Under the pieces are notes generated by a model. That model was not told the DNA's origin and did no database searches. It saw only the letters and a program-made list of their open reading frames with translations. This document shows positions 39,417-53,028 of a DNA stretch of 64,000 nt, piece after piece. The stretch covers positions 93,109,381-93,173,380 of the forward strand of contig JALJCS010000001.1 of NCBI GenBank assembly GCA_023055355.1, written 5' to 3'. Both the position numbers and the translations under genes were made by a program. This DNA is from Agelaius tricolor. Its lineage: Eukaryota > Chordata > Aves > Passeriformes > Icteridae. The first letter of the stretch is position 1. Each line of letters starts with the position of its first letter.

Positions 39417-42233
39417 GTACTACTTGTTTTCCAGTTTGCAACAGGATGTCATAGGACAGTGGGCACCTTGCAGTGAAATTTTAACCCACACCTGAGAAAT
39501 TTGGAGTAAATGAACCAGTCAGGATTAAGGTGGGATTCACATAATGTCTTTGGTTGCAAGAACAAGGATTACAGTAATTCAGTGGGTTGCTTGTGAGCCA
39601 TAATAATTCCACAGATGGAGAAACATATGACTAGCTGATTTTTTTTAACTGTTTTGTACTGTAATGCCATTTTGACATTTAACCCACTAATATTGTGACT
39701 GCATACCTCCATGATGTGTAATTTCAGTGGAACGTGGATCAAAGATAGGTTTATTTAAAACCCCTGACAGCTAAAGAATATTGTATTAGTTGGTAATTTG
39801 AACACTAATTGTTAATATTTAAAGGAGTATTTTTAATAGAATGCATTATGCATTCCAGGACCACTAGAATTTAGTAAATGTGAAATGAACCCTTTTTAAG
39901 AGTGTTGCACGATTGCTGAAAATTATATTTTATATATATATTATATATATATATTTTTATGCAAATATTAAACATCTTTGATCTGGTTGTCACACTGCAT
40001 TTACAATTTTAGTACTGTACTTTATTTAAATGGAATCACTTTACATTGGAACAATAGCTATTCACTTTCATTTCCTCTCCCGAAAGACCAGCAGGGGGGA
40101 AAAAAACCAACCTCCTCCGCTGCTGTTTTCACTTCAGTGCCATCTCTGAAGGTGTTAAATTCTTTGCTGTGCTTTGAAAACCTAATGACTAAGTGACACT
40201 TGACTCTCATAGTTTGCTTTTTCTTTCTGTGGGGGGTTTAAAAAAAAGGGAGTTCAGGCTTTTGAAGGAAATCCGTCTGTGCCCTGCCTGGTCACAGGCA
40301 CGGTCTGGCGCTGGAGTCAGGGGCAGAGAGAGGGAGAGGACTCGTGTCCTGGCAGTGTATTTTCCCTATGGAGTGAGTAAGGTACATCTATTTTTGTCGC
40401 GCTTTGTACTTTTCACTCTGCAGGCACTTTAATAGGAACCCGATTTGTTTACTGAAGCACCTTCCTTGCGAGTCCTTCAGGAAACTCAAAAGCTGGTCCA
40501 TTGCCATTGCTAGCATTGACGTGCAGACCTTGTCCCCACCTTCCCTTCCTTTGGTGCTGGCTTCTGGTCCCAGCGAGGTTCCCTCTGGCCCCGGAGGCTC
40601 CGGGCTGGGTGCTCCTGGCTCCCCGTACCTCCTGCTCCTGGCTTGCTAGCAGAAGCGAGGGGAGGGCTGGGGAAATAGGATCAGCTGGTAATGTGGTATG
40701 TCTTCTCTCCCACAACTATTTGTGGCAAATAAATGACTCATCCTCTCTTTAAAAGGGTTTGAGAATCTATAGCTGTGCCACAACCACAGAATGCTGATAA
40801 TACATGATACAGTGCTGGTTTTCCTTTGACGGGCCCTTTTTTTTGCCATTGCTTGAAAGAAAGTTTTGAATTACTTCCTCTCAGCTAAAATCTAATTGTG
40901 GGTTGGGTTTTTTTTTGATTGACAGCAGCTAGTTACCTTGTAGTGCATACAGCCGGGCTCTGAGCTAAACTGCACCTTTTGGCATTTGCATTTTGATACA
41001 TATATAATATGTTTTTATATATATTATATAGGTATTCCAGATCTGTTTTGCATATGTTAATGATGAAGTGGTGGAACTGGTGGAGCTTAGTTTTATTTGT
41101 GACTGGCGGCTTAAAATGTGCCTGGTGTTAGAGGTGGGAAGAAGGCATGAGTTCAGGCCAAGAGTAAAATAAGAACCCCTTTTCAAAGCTGGTTTATTTC
41201 TGTGGTTTGCACACCTTTCCCTCCATAAAGTCTGACTTCTTTTTAACTATTTTTCCCTTCCTCTTCAGCACACTGGTACTTTTAAAGTTAATAACCGTGT
41301 TCTTGCTTTGTAGACTTGATCTGTCCCATCCAATCAGCCGTAAAGTTAGAGCTTGTGCTACAGAAGACAGTGTCCCTTTTAAAGAGCTGAACTGATTAAA
41401 GACATTGACCTGATTACAGTAAAACTGTTTGTGTCACCACTGAATTTCCTGCTAACCAACAGGGCGCTAAACTTGGTTAAATGTAACGATGGTGAAACAA
41501 CCAAGAGCTTTTAAATGGGATTTTTCTTCTTTTTTTTTTCTTAGATGTAGCTGTCCTCTCAAATGCAAGAACATTTCTCCTAAAAATAGAAGGGCAATTA
41601 GAAGACCAAAAAGATGATATTTTTCTAGTTTCTCGTATTGCACTTAAAGTATTTTTTATCTTGCACAAAGGCCTTCACACAAATCCTCTAAACAGCTCTT
41701 ACTAAATGCTTGGTTTGTGTCACATCAGAAGCTCCTACCGGTTCAAAAAAGGCGCTTTTTTTTAATTGTGAAAATGAAGTGTGTTGGATGAAACTGCACA
41801 GAAAAGGAAAAATTGTATTTGCATATTCAGCTCCTATTTGAATATATTCTTTTGTATGGTTTTCTTTATGCAGAAAATTTCCCTTGCAAGAAAGAAAATC
41901 TGTGTACTGTTTTGCTGTTGTAATAGTGGTTTGCTAACAAAATAAATAGTAAAAAAAAAATGGCCTGCAAATTTCAAGACATCTTGGCTAAAGGCACTGC
42001 AGGCTCCTGCAGTCTGTAGGAGTCTGTGCAGATTTGCTTTCCCTCAAATTTCCTTACAACTGTTGCCTTCTGCAAGGCATCCTGTTGCAGCAAACTGCTC
42101 CTTGGATTGCTCTTTTGGAACATTTTGACTATAGGCTTTGTCACAGACAGAAAAAGAGCTGATGGAAAACAGACTCTAGAGGGAACAGATTGTGAATTTT
42201 GTTTACAGCATCCAATATTTGGATTTTTTTGTA

Positions 42234-42239
42234 AATAAA
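42234..42239 (+). promoter_or_regulatory. Likely distal poly(A) signal of TENT5A
   Basis: AATAAA is followed within about 25 bases by a T-rich then GT-rich stretch (GATTTGTGTCTGCTGTCTT), the expected arrangement for cleavage near 42255-42262. It is the last such well-formed site before the sequence loses 3' UTR character. Confidence 0.6.
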
Positions 42240-42280
42240 AAGAAGTTATTTTTTTCTATTGATTTGTGTCTGCTGTCTTC

Positions 42281-44065
42281 CATGTCTGAAATAGCTCTGG
42301 CTTGCTCCTACTGAATACCAAGTTCGCTTTCATTAAAAGAGGACAAGGGCAGCCCTTTTCTGAGAAGAGCATCATTCGGCTGCTTTCCGATTGGAGCACA
42401 GAACATTTTGAAAAGCCCTGCCTCGTGCCAGCTGAGTTTGGCTGGCTGTACTCAGCTGCAGAGGAACCTCCCCAGCCACTGCCAAAAATACGCACTCCAG
42501 CACCGGTTGGGCCGTGCAAATGGTCCGAAACACAAAAAGGAAACAGCGCCATGGGAACCCCACGCCCTCACTGCCCTCCCAGTGAAGGTCACGGGACCGG
42601 GCATTCGTGGCTGTGGCTGTGATCAGTGCACCACAAACCACCCAGCTGGCAGGAGTGGGGGGTCCTGGTGTCCTTGGGGCATATCTGATAGGGGCTGACA
42701 TCTCCACCTTGCCATTTTGGTTGGTCTGTGGGGCAATGGTGTGCTGCTGCCTGGGTGTAGAGGTGGTGCTAGCTGTGGGGTGGGGTGCTGCAGGTCCTGA
42801 AGCTTGGGGCACTGCTGGGGAGAAGGAATGCACATGCCTGATTGATTCAGCTGCTGAATCAGTCCACTTCTTCCTGCAGATTCAATGTTTACTCTTCTTC
42901 CCTGCCCTACAATGCTGCCTTTGTCAGCAGAGGTATTTTCTGTTTTCTGTGTTTACAGGAGAGATGCCTCAGTAATGAAGGCTAATTTCCTCAAAAATCA
43001 CTTCAAGGGGATATAAAATATTAATTTACAATGCTCGTGGCAATAATTTTTCAGTCATGGTGCCTCAGACTGACCTAAATTTGAAAAATAGTGGCTAAGA
43101 GTCTGCAGTATGTAGCTCTTACTAGGCTCATTCATATACTGTGCTGGTTTTGGAAGTCTCAAACTGGCTCAGTGGGAGTGTGAATTTGCTTATTGTAATG
43201 ACGAGTGAACCTGTATTCCTCTACAAAAAAACCAACCAAACAAGTTGGTGGGATTTCTCATTTTTCCAGGCACAGAAGCAGCCCCCTTGCTGAATGCCAG
43301 GTGCCTTCTGCACAGTACCTCTTTTGAAATCAGCCTGGCCAGGAGGGGGGGATGCACTCAGCATCCCTGTCCATACAGCATCATCTTTCCTCCCATGTTA
43401 CTGCCAGAAAAGGAAGAGGCACATGGCCTACCCTTTCTTCCTGTTAACTTGCTCAGTTTGGGAGTATTTCAGGCAGTTTGACAAAGGCAGCTACCCAAAG
43501 ACACAGATGAAAACTGGGGAGATTGGAAATCATCTAAATCGAAAAGCCTTTGCTTGTATATCAAAGTCAAAGCCCAGATAGATGCTCTTACACTTGGAGG
43601 GAGTTAATTCCCATTTCTCTGCTTAAATCTGGGGGGATTTTTTGGAGAGCCAGCTGAGTGGAGTGTTGTGAGTCCTCTTTCCCAAACTGAGGAGGAGTGT
43701 GATGCAGACACAGCAAACTGAATGCTCACTTTAGGATGTTGTGATTTTCTGGAGGGAGGAAGCAGTCGGTACTGAAGAGGAGGGAGGGTAAAAGCAAAGT
43801 GGGACAGTGGAAATCACCTGAACAACAACACCTTGGAAAGCTGGAGGACACACTGATAGATTACAGTAGAAGAGGAGAAATAGCTCAAGTCTTTAACTTC
43901 TGCTCACCCTGCTAAAATAAGTCAGATCAGAGAAGCTGTCACTTATCAAGATAAGTTACAGTCTGCGGTTTTCCTTGGCTGCAGCAGCACATATTTATTT
44001 TATTGCCATAAAAAAATTACGCACGAACCTCTTTACTCAGGAATGAAACTGAGTTTCTAGTTTTT
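42281..44065. other. Noncoding 3' flank just beyond TENT5A
   Basis: Moderately GC-rich between 42400 and 42840. Open frames here (up to 153 codons, minus strand 42372-42833) overlap on both strands and show no domain. No transposon recognised. Confidence 0.5.
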
Positions 44066-44330
44066 ATAGAATTATTTAGGTTGGAAAGACCTTTAAGATC
44101 ATCAAGTCCAACCATTTACCCATCACCACCAAGTCCACCACTACATCATGTCCCTAAGTACTACATCTGCTTATCTTTAAATACCTCCAGAGACCGTGAC
44201 TCCGCCATGCTTCCTAGGGCAGCATGTTCCAATGCTTAACAACTTTTTTGGTGAAGGAATTTCTTCCTAATATCCTACCTAAACCTCCCCTGGTGCAACT
44301 TAAGGGCATTTGCTCATCTCTGAAACCTCT
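44066..44330 (-). mobile_element. CR1 LINE fragment, 3' end
   Basis: On the plus strand it begins with ATAGAATTATTTAGGTTGGA, followed by AAAGACCTTTAAGATCATC and AAGTCCAACC, the reverse complement of the CR1 3' end and a degraded tail. It continues through CCAGAGACCGTGACTCC and AATTTCTTCCTAATATCC. The far edge is uncertain, and the copy is short and dead. Confidence 0.88.
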
Positions 44331-47300
44331 GCAGAGAGTTTTGTAGGAGTTGCATGCACCTTATTCCCAAGTGTTTGTGTGGATCTAGTCATGCCTTCCT
44401 GAAGCTGCCATCAATCAACCTCCTCCCTTTTATTTATGTGTTTTTAGTAAAACTCAGTGCATGTGGCTGTATGAACTTAGATAAAGCACAGCTATATGCT
44501 GTTGCATTGGAGCTGGTGTAGTTTTGCAGCAATGCCCTGAGTATCAATAGATGTGTGTCAGGATATCTGCAATGGCGCTCTAGTCTGCACAAGGACCAAG
44601 AGCGCAAAATCGAAATCTGTACATTAGGAAGAAATATTCATTGTTCAAAAGCCTGATAAGCTACAAACAGACTCATCTCCTACATACTTACATAGCCTTA
44701 TGCTGTCCAGAGAGTGTGTTTTGTGGATGCAAAATTTCACTATTTCATGTGGCTGTTGCACCAGGATGAGCAATGACAGTACTTGCCAGAAAGTTTTCTC
44801 TTTTACATTGTTTGGGAAAAACAGCTATGTCCTAAATACACACCTAAATATTGAGCACACATGGATATTCCCCATGGTGAAAACATTCCTTAGACTCCCA
44901 TAATGGCTTTGAGGGCATAAATTGCTGGTTTTTAAGAGGATATTGTTCTTAAACATACTTTTCCTTCTGTTGGACTTGGGGGTGAAAATGTTTTATGAGT
45001 GAGCAACTCTCCTTAGTTAAATTTTGTTCTTGAAAATGGAGACATCCAGAACAGCCAGCAGTTTTAAAAAATGGAACTCTCTTGTATCTAAACTAAACAG
45101 GGCCTCTTCTCTGGAGTTCCTCCCTTGGGGGCTATAGAACAGTGTCCCCTCTCAAATCACAGCTAAAGACAGTAGACAATGAAAGTACTTTGGGGACGTC
45201 CAGCTCATCCTCATCTGTGTGTATGTGGTCACCTCTCTGCAGTGTGAACAAAGGTGGTGAGGGGTGCCTGGAGCAGGAAGACAGGCATTCCTGGGGGAGA
45301 TGTACATGGCTCTGCGATAGTTTTCTCTCAGGGAACGTGTTCCTTAGGGAATGTGTGCTTGAAGAGGATTCACGTCTGCAGTAACTGCATGGCCGTTGTT
45401 TTAACCATGACTCCCTTTCTTGGCTTATTTCCTCAATCCAAGACATCTGTGGAGTTCCTGCAGTACATTCTGATGTGGAACAGTAATTGCAAGGAAATCT
45501 TTCTGTAATCACAACCAATCTTAATTTAGCTAATGCTTTGAGGAAAGGATAAAGCCATGGTCCTTTTGCTTTTTAATCTTTTGTCCTTGAGTAGCTTCTC
45601 ACAGTTTCACTTCTGCATTGCTGTTCTCTATTACTTTTCTGCTGCCTTCTCATCCTGATTCTTGCAGAAGAAGGAGGGACCAGCACCACATGCTTCTCTT
45701 CAGACTGTCAGTAATTCTGCTGGTCTCTAGTGTTTGAGAGCCGCTGATGGAAGGTCGGTGCTAGATGGGTCATTAGGTGAGGTTCAGAAAGAGGAGTGGA
45801 ATATCTCTGTGCAACCACGTCTCCTGGCTATCTTCTGAAATGCTCTTCAGAAATATTTGAAGCTAAGCTGTCCACTAGCAGTTCTTCATGACAGGGGAAT
45901 TATTCATACAGCCTTATACAGTTACTTGAACTTCTCAAGAAGTGCAGAATAACAGTTAAATTAGTTCAAAATTTATTAAAACAACAATTATGGTTAAATC
46001 AGGGGGAAAAGGCACTACAGGGCACTTATTAAAATGTCAGCATGCAAACTAGTAAGAGAAGCTCTTTCTCTGTATAAAATACTTCCTTGACTGTATTGTT
46101 TGGGTTTCAGCAGGCTGTTTATACACTTTGCAAACCAAGCACTTGGATTTGGGTTAAATTACCCACTGAAGAAGGGTTTGCATATCTTGTTCCTCACCTC
46201 AGTCTTTGTTGTTTGGGAAGCAACAAATACATGACTGGGGTCTGCTTTGCAAGAGGGGTGTAAACTATGACTTGACTGATTTATGTAAGTGCTGTTTATA
46301 AGTAAAACCCTATAAATGTCAGCCAGTGGCGGAAGTGAAACCAAGAGTTTGGGCTTCCTTCTAACCAGCTGTGAACAGTTCTTTTGCATTTTTTATGGAA
46401 CTATAAAATTGAATAGTGCATCTTCTGTAGATGGAGCTTTCCAACATGCTTTTCATTTCTTCCCAACCCTCTGTCACCAATAATGTCAAATATTTAAGGC
46501 TGTATTTTCTAGTCTGGTAAAACCATTCCTGCCTGGTTTTGCTGAAGTCATGGACCCCTGTGGGGTCACACAGAGGCATTTGTGCTGTGTGCTAGATGGT
46601 TTGGAAGCAGCCTCTCCTTTGTTGCAGCCATCATAGCTCTTTATATATGCGATGCTTCATAAAGTTATTTAGTCATAGAAGTTCCAAGAACTTGAAACTA
46701 ATCAGTTTTTCCCCAAGCCTAAACACAGACAGCCCCGGATTTGTGTCACCAGGATCTTACAGACACAGCTTGCCATGTGCCATTTGCTGTGCCCAGGAAG
46801 AATATTTGTATCTGATGATTACAGCATCTACCTTGGATCAGGCTATTGCTGTTGCTCTTATGAAGACAATGCATTTGGCAGCAGAGACTCTGCAGAGCTG
46901 CACTGATGGCCATCCCAAAGGTAATCTACTAAGAGATAAAAAACAGCTTCCAATTCTGGTAGGAACTACTGTCAGTATTTCTGAGAAATGCACATACAGT
47001 ATGGGCTCAATGCTGAACATGATACATTTGTTTTGTGGAGTTTTGTGGGTAGACGTGTTTGCCACAGATCACCTGTTGCATCACTTGCATTTTAGTTGTC
47101 ATGGGTGCATGTGATTGACCAATGCACATGGAAGTGCTCTTTCAACTCTGCTCTTTGACTGCTCAGAGGGCATTCTCTACAGCAGAAAGGTGCCCAGCAG
47201 ATATTTTTCACAGCTAAAAGCTCCATCTTTGGTGTCAAGACATTTTCATTATAGTCTTCCCTGTAGGATAAAGAGTTTTCATCATCACAGAATGACCTCA

Positions 47301-50300
47301 CACAGCAGGGGGAACATCCATCAGTGACAGGAAGCATCTGATGAAATTCCAGCCAATGCATCAGACACATAAGCAGAAGCTGTGGGGTCAACAGACTTTC
47401 CTTTGGCTTTAGCCAGTCTTTGTATGCAGAGGTAGCAGCTGCCTCAGTGCTTGAGGAGGCATGTGAGGAACATACAATGCAGATTTGGTAGCTGAGCTTG
47501 ACCTGAGCACTACTTGCTACGTCTTTGTTGTTGACTATTTGCTCTGCAGTAACAATCAAAGGGCATGACCAGGTTAGGACCCATTGTACCAGGCACTGTG
47601 CAAACACCCCTGTGCAAGTCCTGTCCCTTAGACCTTCTCTGTGTGGAAATTTCAATGAGCTTATTTTTTAGCTGTCCCACAGTCAGTCAACTCATTTGCT
47701 TAAGGCAGGCTCTTGCTTTTTTAAGAAATGGAATATAACCTGCAAAAATTGTTCCCAAAGAAGCAATTTTCATGAAATATTATGGAATTCTGTAAATTTG
47801 TTCACCTGCTAAGTCTGTCATGTCATAATCTCAGTTTGCCTTCATGAATAACTGAACTCAGTTGTTCTCTTAAAAGGCTGTATACTCGATGTGATACCTT
47901 TTTGTCAGAGACCTGAAATCAGTTCTATAGTCAATGCAGACACAGGTGCATTTCTCTTCCCTCCATCTTGAATTTCAATTACTTCAGGAGGTGAAATGAA
48001 AACACTGTGGAGTAGTGTGCAGGGACATTAAATGACTGCAGAGCCACAATCAGCAAACCTGCTGAAGAAGCTGAGCCCACAATTGGAATCTCTTGAAATG
48101 GAGCTTCCTCCAAATGAGTGGATGTCTTGATTGAGCTTATTGCTTTTTATTTCTATACAGGTGATACAATTTTTTTTTCTTTTAGCCTGGCCACCAGACA
48201 AAAATGCATGAGGGTACAGGAATTTCCTTAACAAGCAAAGATTGATCATTTTGCAGGGCTGCCTGCATCAGTCAGCTGGTGAATCCACATCCCCATAATA
48301 CTCACTGTCATAAATATACAATGTCCCAGGCTTAAACTGATTGAAGAGAATCATTATCCTGGGACCCACAGTTTCTCTGAATGCATATTGCTTCCTAAAT
48401 ATATCAAATTGCAGTGTTTGGAAAATTTTAAAGTGTTAAGCTGTTTATGGGCAAAAGTTGCTAGAAAGAAAGTTTAGTTATGGAAGACCATTGTATATAA
48501 TGAGCTGAAGGGAAGGGAACCTAATAGCAGTCCTTTCTGTAATTCAATAAAATATTTGAAACTCAGCTGTAAGTCTGTGACTATGGCAGCTCCCACCAGA
48601 GCCTTGGACTGTGGTCATGGCATAGTCTGTGTTTTCATCCTCATTCCCTGTTTTCAGGGTTTGTATTTCAGCTGTAAAACATCCATCACAAATTAGGTGA
48701 GTCCACATATGGCTTAAACCCACAAAAGGCAAGAAATTCAGACTTAGGGCTGGAACTCCCTGTCCTGCCCCCCTGACAGGCTCCTGCACTGTGTCATGCT
48801 GCCAGTTGGGAGAAGTGGTATCCTCTGGGCTATCTCCTCCATGCAGCTCTTATAGTAGCTGCCTAATAGGAGCTGCCTAATAGGAGCTATTTCTAAATAT
48901 ATAATCCACCTCTTCCACCCCAAAGCTTAATGCCATGCATTACCAAAAGTTTGGTTCATGCCTCTAATGTTCTGATAAACATTAATGGTCATTTTCCATG
49001 AAAGCTTGGCATTAAATATAGGAACTTATTCAAATATGAACTGTATTTACTTTCTGAAAGGCATATGGATTTCTAAACAAATCAATTTGTTAGGTATAAT
49101 TTAAATACCATGCCAAGAAAGACCAAAAGGATAATCTTTTTTTTGAAAAAGTATTTCAAATTTTGCTCATTTTAGTTGTGCAACAGACAGAAACATTATT
49201 GTTTGGAAAGGTTAGGATAAGACTTACTTATTTTACACCAACAATTTTGGATCCAGCTTTTCCTAAACATAGTAAAAGCAAAAATTGGCAAATCTAACCA
49301 AAAATCCCACTGACTTTTTGGGAAGCAGCTGCTTCACTAATGAGAGGTATGGCCAGTCCACAAGAGAGAATGTCCTTCTCTTACTGGTCCAAGCTGACTT
49401 TCCCAAAGACCAGGGACAGCTCATGGCTCAGACTCTCAATGTAGTAGGAGGCTAATGTCATTTGTACTCTCTTCTTTGACAGATGAGAGAAAAAATCACA
49501 GAGGATGGTGAAGGCCTTCTGCCCCGTTCCCTTGAATTTGAAGGAGGCTTGCAATAGAAAGTACAACTTACTATTTTGTTCTTCTCATCACCCCAGAGCT
49601 TTGTGGGCAGAATCCATCCTCAGTTTCTGAGCCCTTGCAGGATGCTGGCAAGAAGAGCTTGGAATGAGTGTGGTCAGGTAAAGGGTCACCATGCAGCTGG
49701 CCTTGACCTGTGCAGTAGCCACAGTGCACAGCTAATTTGCTGGACGTGAACCAGTGGAAAAGTGACTCATGAAATCCTTTTTCAATAGATCTGGATTATG
49801 CCAATTTTCTTACAATGAAGAGCTGGATTTTGATGGAGCTGTAGGAAGAAACAATGTGTTACTTGAGGGGAATCCAGGATATGGGATGTCCTACACTGCT
49901 TATAATGGGACCCGAGCTGGCCAGGGTTTTCAGGCAAGCCTGCCTGGGCTCTTTTCTTATGCTGAACATAGAAGACACTTCCAGTGTCATATGTGGCCCA
50001 CACAGCACTCCAGCAGCTGCCCCCATGGCAGGTCATGCTTCTCTCATGCTGCCATGATTTTGGATATAGTGACCAGAGCAATTCAAACACACATCCTCCC
50101 ATCTTTTTTCACCCTGTTAGGGACTTGAAATAAAAAAAAGAGCACCCCCTGGCATGTAGGGAAAGAGACCAAGGGAAATGGTGGTGGGCTGCCATGATGC
50201 AGAGCTGAGGGTCTCAGATACCATTGAGAGCAGCCCTGGTTGTGGCTGACCCATGTCAGGAGTGGAGATGGTGAGTAAATTGAAAGCTCAATCAGGACAG

Positions 50301-51977
50301 CAATTTTTGGCTCTGGGATGAAACCTCAGAAGGCAAATGGGGACAGAAAATAGCTTGGGTTAGCATTGAAATGAAAATTAATAGAAGGGAAAGAAGATGC
50401 GGAAAATTGGTACTGAAACAAGGGATTTGAAGATAATTAATTCATATTGCCTGTCTTAGCTTCATTTGAGACATTTTATTACATCTTAAACAGAACAGAT
50501 AATTTTATTGTAATTTATTTTATTATTTTAAAATATGCTTTTTATGCTATTTAAAAAAAGTCATTGTAGAAATAAGAAATGTGATTTCCAAACTATAATT
50601 ATATTAATTCTTATGACATTTTGTAGGCTAAGTATTTATTTCAAGTTGTGGGCAAAATTTATTTTGAAATAGCAAATTTTTCTGACATTTCTATATGCAT
50701 GCACACATGTGGCAGTAAGAATATAAAGATTGGATTATGCCTTTTAAGACTTTTGTTTCTGCTTTTAATTATATGATTTAAAGATCAACTTAACTAAGGT
50801 CTATTCAACCGCAGTTCAGTGACTTCTGTGAAAAACCAAGGCTTTTCACTGGTTGTCTCATGCTCAAAAGAAGGAAGCATGTGCTAACAAAGCTTTCTGT
50901 AGAGAGACTTCCTCTGCTCATCCCCAAAAACTGCAGAGTTAGCATATATAGCCTTCCCACCTCTGAGGGGATGAGTCCCAGGAGGACTATGAGTGAAAAC
51001 CCTCTGTAAAGTTTCTTTGCTGTTCAGTCACTTTCAATTTACCTTGAAAACCATAAAACACAATTCAGTTCATGTATCTGGTGGCAAAGCTAGAGCAAGT
51101 GTATGTTCCTCATGAATCTCTTATGGCCTAAAGTTCCACCTTATTTAGTCCTCATATATTATTTCCATTTATTTCCTCATTAATCTCCAGTGGCCTTCCT
51201 TTTTGCAGCTGGATGCCTGCATGAAATGCTTTTCTTCCTTCTCTGCTAAACCTAGAGTTTTGACACTGAAATTTAGTTTTATGTGTCAAGTTGATTTTTT
51301 TCCCCAATGTGTCTTTCATTCATAAACCTTTGGTTATCTATTTTTAAGAGAAAAACCCTCAAACAAACCTCAAAGAGGAAAAATATACTTCAATAAATAA
51401 TGTGGCACTGCTGCTGTAAGAGAAAGTTAATCCTCACAGCTATTATTATGTCTTCAGATTTTTTCTCTGACATTTATTAACTTCTCATGGAAGGCAGGGG
51501 GGATTTCTTTCCCCAGCAGACACTTCCCAGCTTGCTTTTCAGGCCTCTGAGTTTTGGCAATAATCCACAAAAGGATGTCTGCTGTCACAAAGACCACATC
51601 AGGATTTTTAGCTTCCTAGCAAGAAATCATTGTGTCTGTGGAAGCATTACCAAAGAAGTGGCAAAGATTTTGGCCCCCTCCCTCATGATGCTGCAGACCT
51701 GCTGTGGACCAGGTTTTTTTCCCACTGATGAGCCATGTGGTCTGGGGAGTGTGCAGAAATCCACCAAACCCTGAAAGTGCCTACAAATGGCTGGCACGAC
51801 CATTGGATAGCTCAGCTCCTCCCAGGGCTCACAGCCACTTGTTGGCAATCCACTGGAGAGCAGCAGGGTGCTGGGGAGGTAGAGCAGCAAAAGGCCTTTA
51901 AATAATCTGTTTCTACACCTGGGGGTGCCTGGTGTGCAACTCTAAAACTGTCAGTCCATGTGATCCCCTTAGCAGAG
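44331..51977. other. Noncoding 3' flank, no gene seen
   Basis: Contains a probable MIR-like relic at 47565-47635 and a 14-bp unit repeated twice at 48857-48884 (AGCTGCCTAATAGG). Open frames of 172 codons (46596-47114, plus) and 187 codons (47092-47655, minus) have no recognisable domain, and the second runs over the relic. AT content is high at about 50450-50700. Confidence 0.5.
47565..47635 (+). mobile_element. Possible ancient MIR-like (CORE-SINE) relic
   Basis: The stretch with GACCCATTGTACCAGGCACT and GTGCAAACAC, then AGTCCTGTCCC, resembles the part of amniote MIR elements that reads roughly CCATTGTGCTAGGCGCTGTA followed by CAAACAC and AGTCCCTGCCC. Divergence is strong and only this part is recognisable. 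The call rests on memory of the consensus. Confidence 0.4.
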
Positions 51978-52830
51978 AAAATCATAGAGTCAAAGAAGCA
52001 GGGACTGGCCTGTGTTGGAAGGGACCTGAAAGATCATCTCATTGCAAGCCCCCTGCCACAGGTGGGGACTTTTTTCACTTGATCAGGTGGCTCAATGCTC
52101 CATCCAACCTGGTCTTATACACTTCCAGGCATGGGGCATCCACAGCTTCTCTGGGCAACCTGTTCCAGTGCCTCACCACCCTCACAATAAAGAATTTCTT
52201 CCCAAAATCTACTCTAAACCTACCCTTAGTTTGAAGCTGTTCCCCCTTGTCCTATCACTACATGCCTTTATAAAATATTTATCTCCATCTTTCTTATAGG
52301 CTCCCTTCAGGAATTGGAAGGCTGCAATTAGGTCACCCTAAAGCCTTCTCTTCTCCAGGCTGAACAATCCCAATTCTCTCAGCCTTTCCTCATAGGAGAG
52401 GTGCCCTCTAATCACCTTGGTGGCCATCCTCTGAACCTGCTCCAGCAGGTCAATGTTCTTCCTGTGCTGGGGACTCCAGAGACTCCAGATGGAATTTCCC
52501 CAGAGCGGAGCAGAGCAGAGGGGCAGAATCCCCTCCCTCACTCTGCTCCCCACTCTGCTTCTGATGCAGCCCAGGACAAAATTAGCTCTCTGGGCTGCAA
52601 GTGCACGTTTCTGGCTCATGTCCAGATTTTCATCCACCAGCACTCCCAAGGCTTTCTTGGCAGGGCTGCTCCTGATCTGTCCACCCTCCAGCTTGTATTG
52701 ATACTGGGGGTTGCCCTGACCCAGGTGCTGCACCTTGCACTTGTTGAAGAACATGAGATTCCTATGGGGTGGAAAGAGCCAGCAAGGATGTTCTGCAATG
52801 TCCCCTTGCCCAAAGGCAGGATCAGCTGTT
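51978..52830 (-). mobile_element. CR1 LINE fragment with ORF2 C-terminal remnant
   Basis: Plus-strand hallmarks, in order, are AAATCATAGAGTC, GGGACCTGAAAGATCATCTC, TCCATCCAACCTGG, TCTGGGCAACCTGTTCCAGT and CTTCTCTTCTCCAGGCTGAA. On the minus strand an open frame at 52338-52754 (138 codons) still reads the end of the CR1 reverse-transcriptase polyprotein, with words such as LGVLVDENLDMSQ and LSYEERLRELGLFSLEKRRL. It is truncated at its 5' side, so no active element remains. It is better preserved than the other copies here. Confidence 0.93.
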
Positions 52831-53023
52831 CTTAAACTCTTCCTGATCGAGCTCTCACAGCAAGAGCAAACAAATATCTAACATATTTTTTTATAGCAAG
52901 CCCTTCAAGCTGAATGGTAGAAAATTGGTTCATGTTAGCTCTTTTGCCCTTAGAATCGTCTGCCCCCCTGGCTGGCAGCTGTAAGCAAATGTCCCACACT
53001 GCACTGCCAGGGCTAGGCAGAAG
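52831..53023. other. Spacer between CR1 and LTR
   Basis: About 190 bp of unassigned sequence, possibly including weak continuation of the CR1 copy. Nothing else is seen. Confidence 0.4.
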
Positions 53024-53028
53024 GAGAT

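Larger units (their letters stand above)
38189..42260 (+). other. TENT5A: Inferred long 3' UTR of TENT5A
   Basis: From the stop codon to the last strong poly(A) signal no coding frame is seen. The length of about 4.1 kb is in line with the long 3' UTR I recall for mammalian TENT5A transcripts. It contains an A-rich tract (38580-38617), TA/TG microsatellites (38999-39023, 39281-39371, 39922-39957) and several AATAAA hexamers: 38682, 39411, 40728, 41941 and 42234. Earlier signals would give shorter isoforms. Transcript evidence is needed to fix the end. Confidence 0.6.

Noticed and set aside
43141..43180. TGTGCTGGTTTTGG-like start of an LTR
   Set aside because: Only the first bases resemble the ERVL-type LTR at 53029; the sequence diverges at once and no end or target duplication follows.
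46596..47655. 172-codon plus and 187-codon minus frames
   Set aside because: No recognisable family, no exon signals checked out, and the minus frame covers a probable ancient SINE relic. Possible but unsupported.
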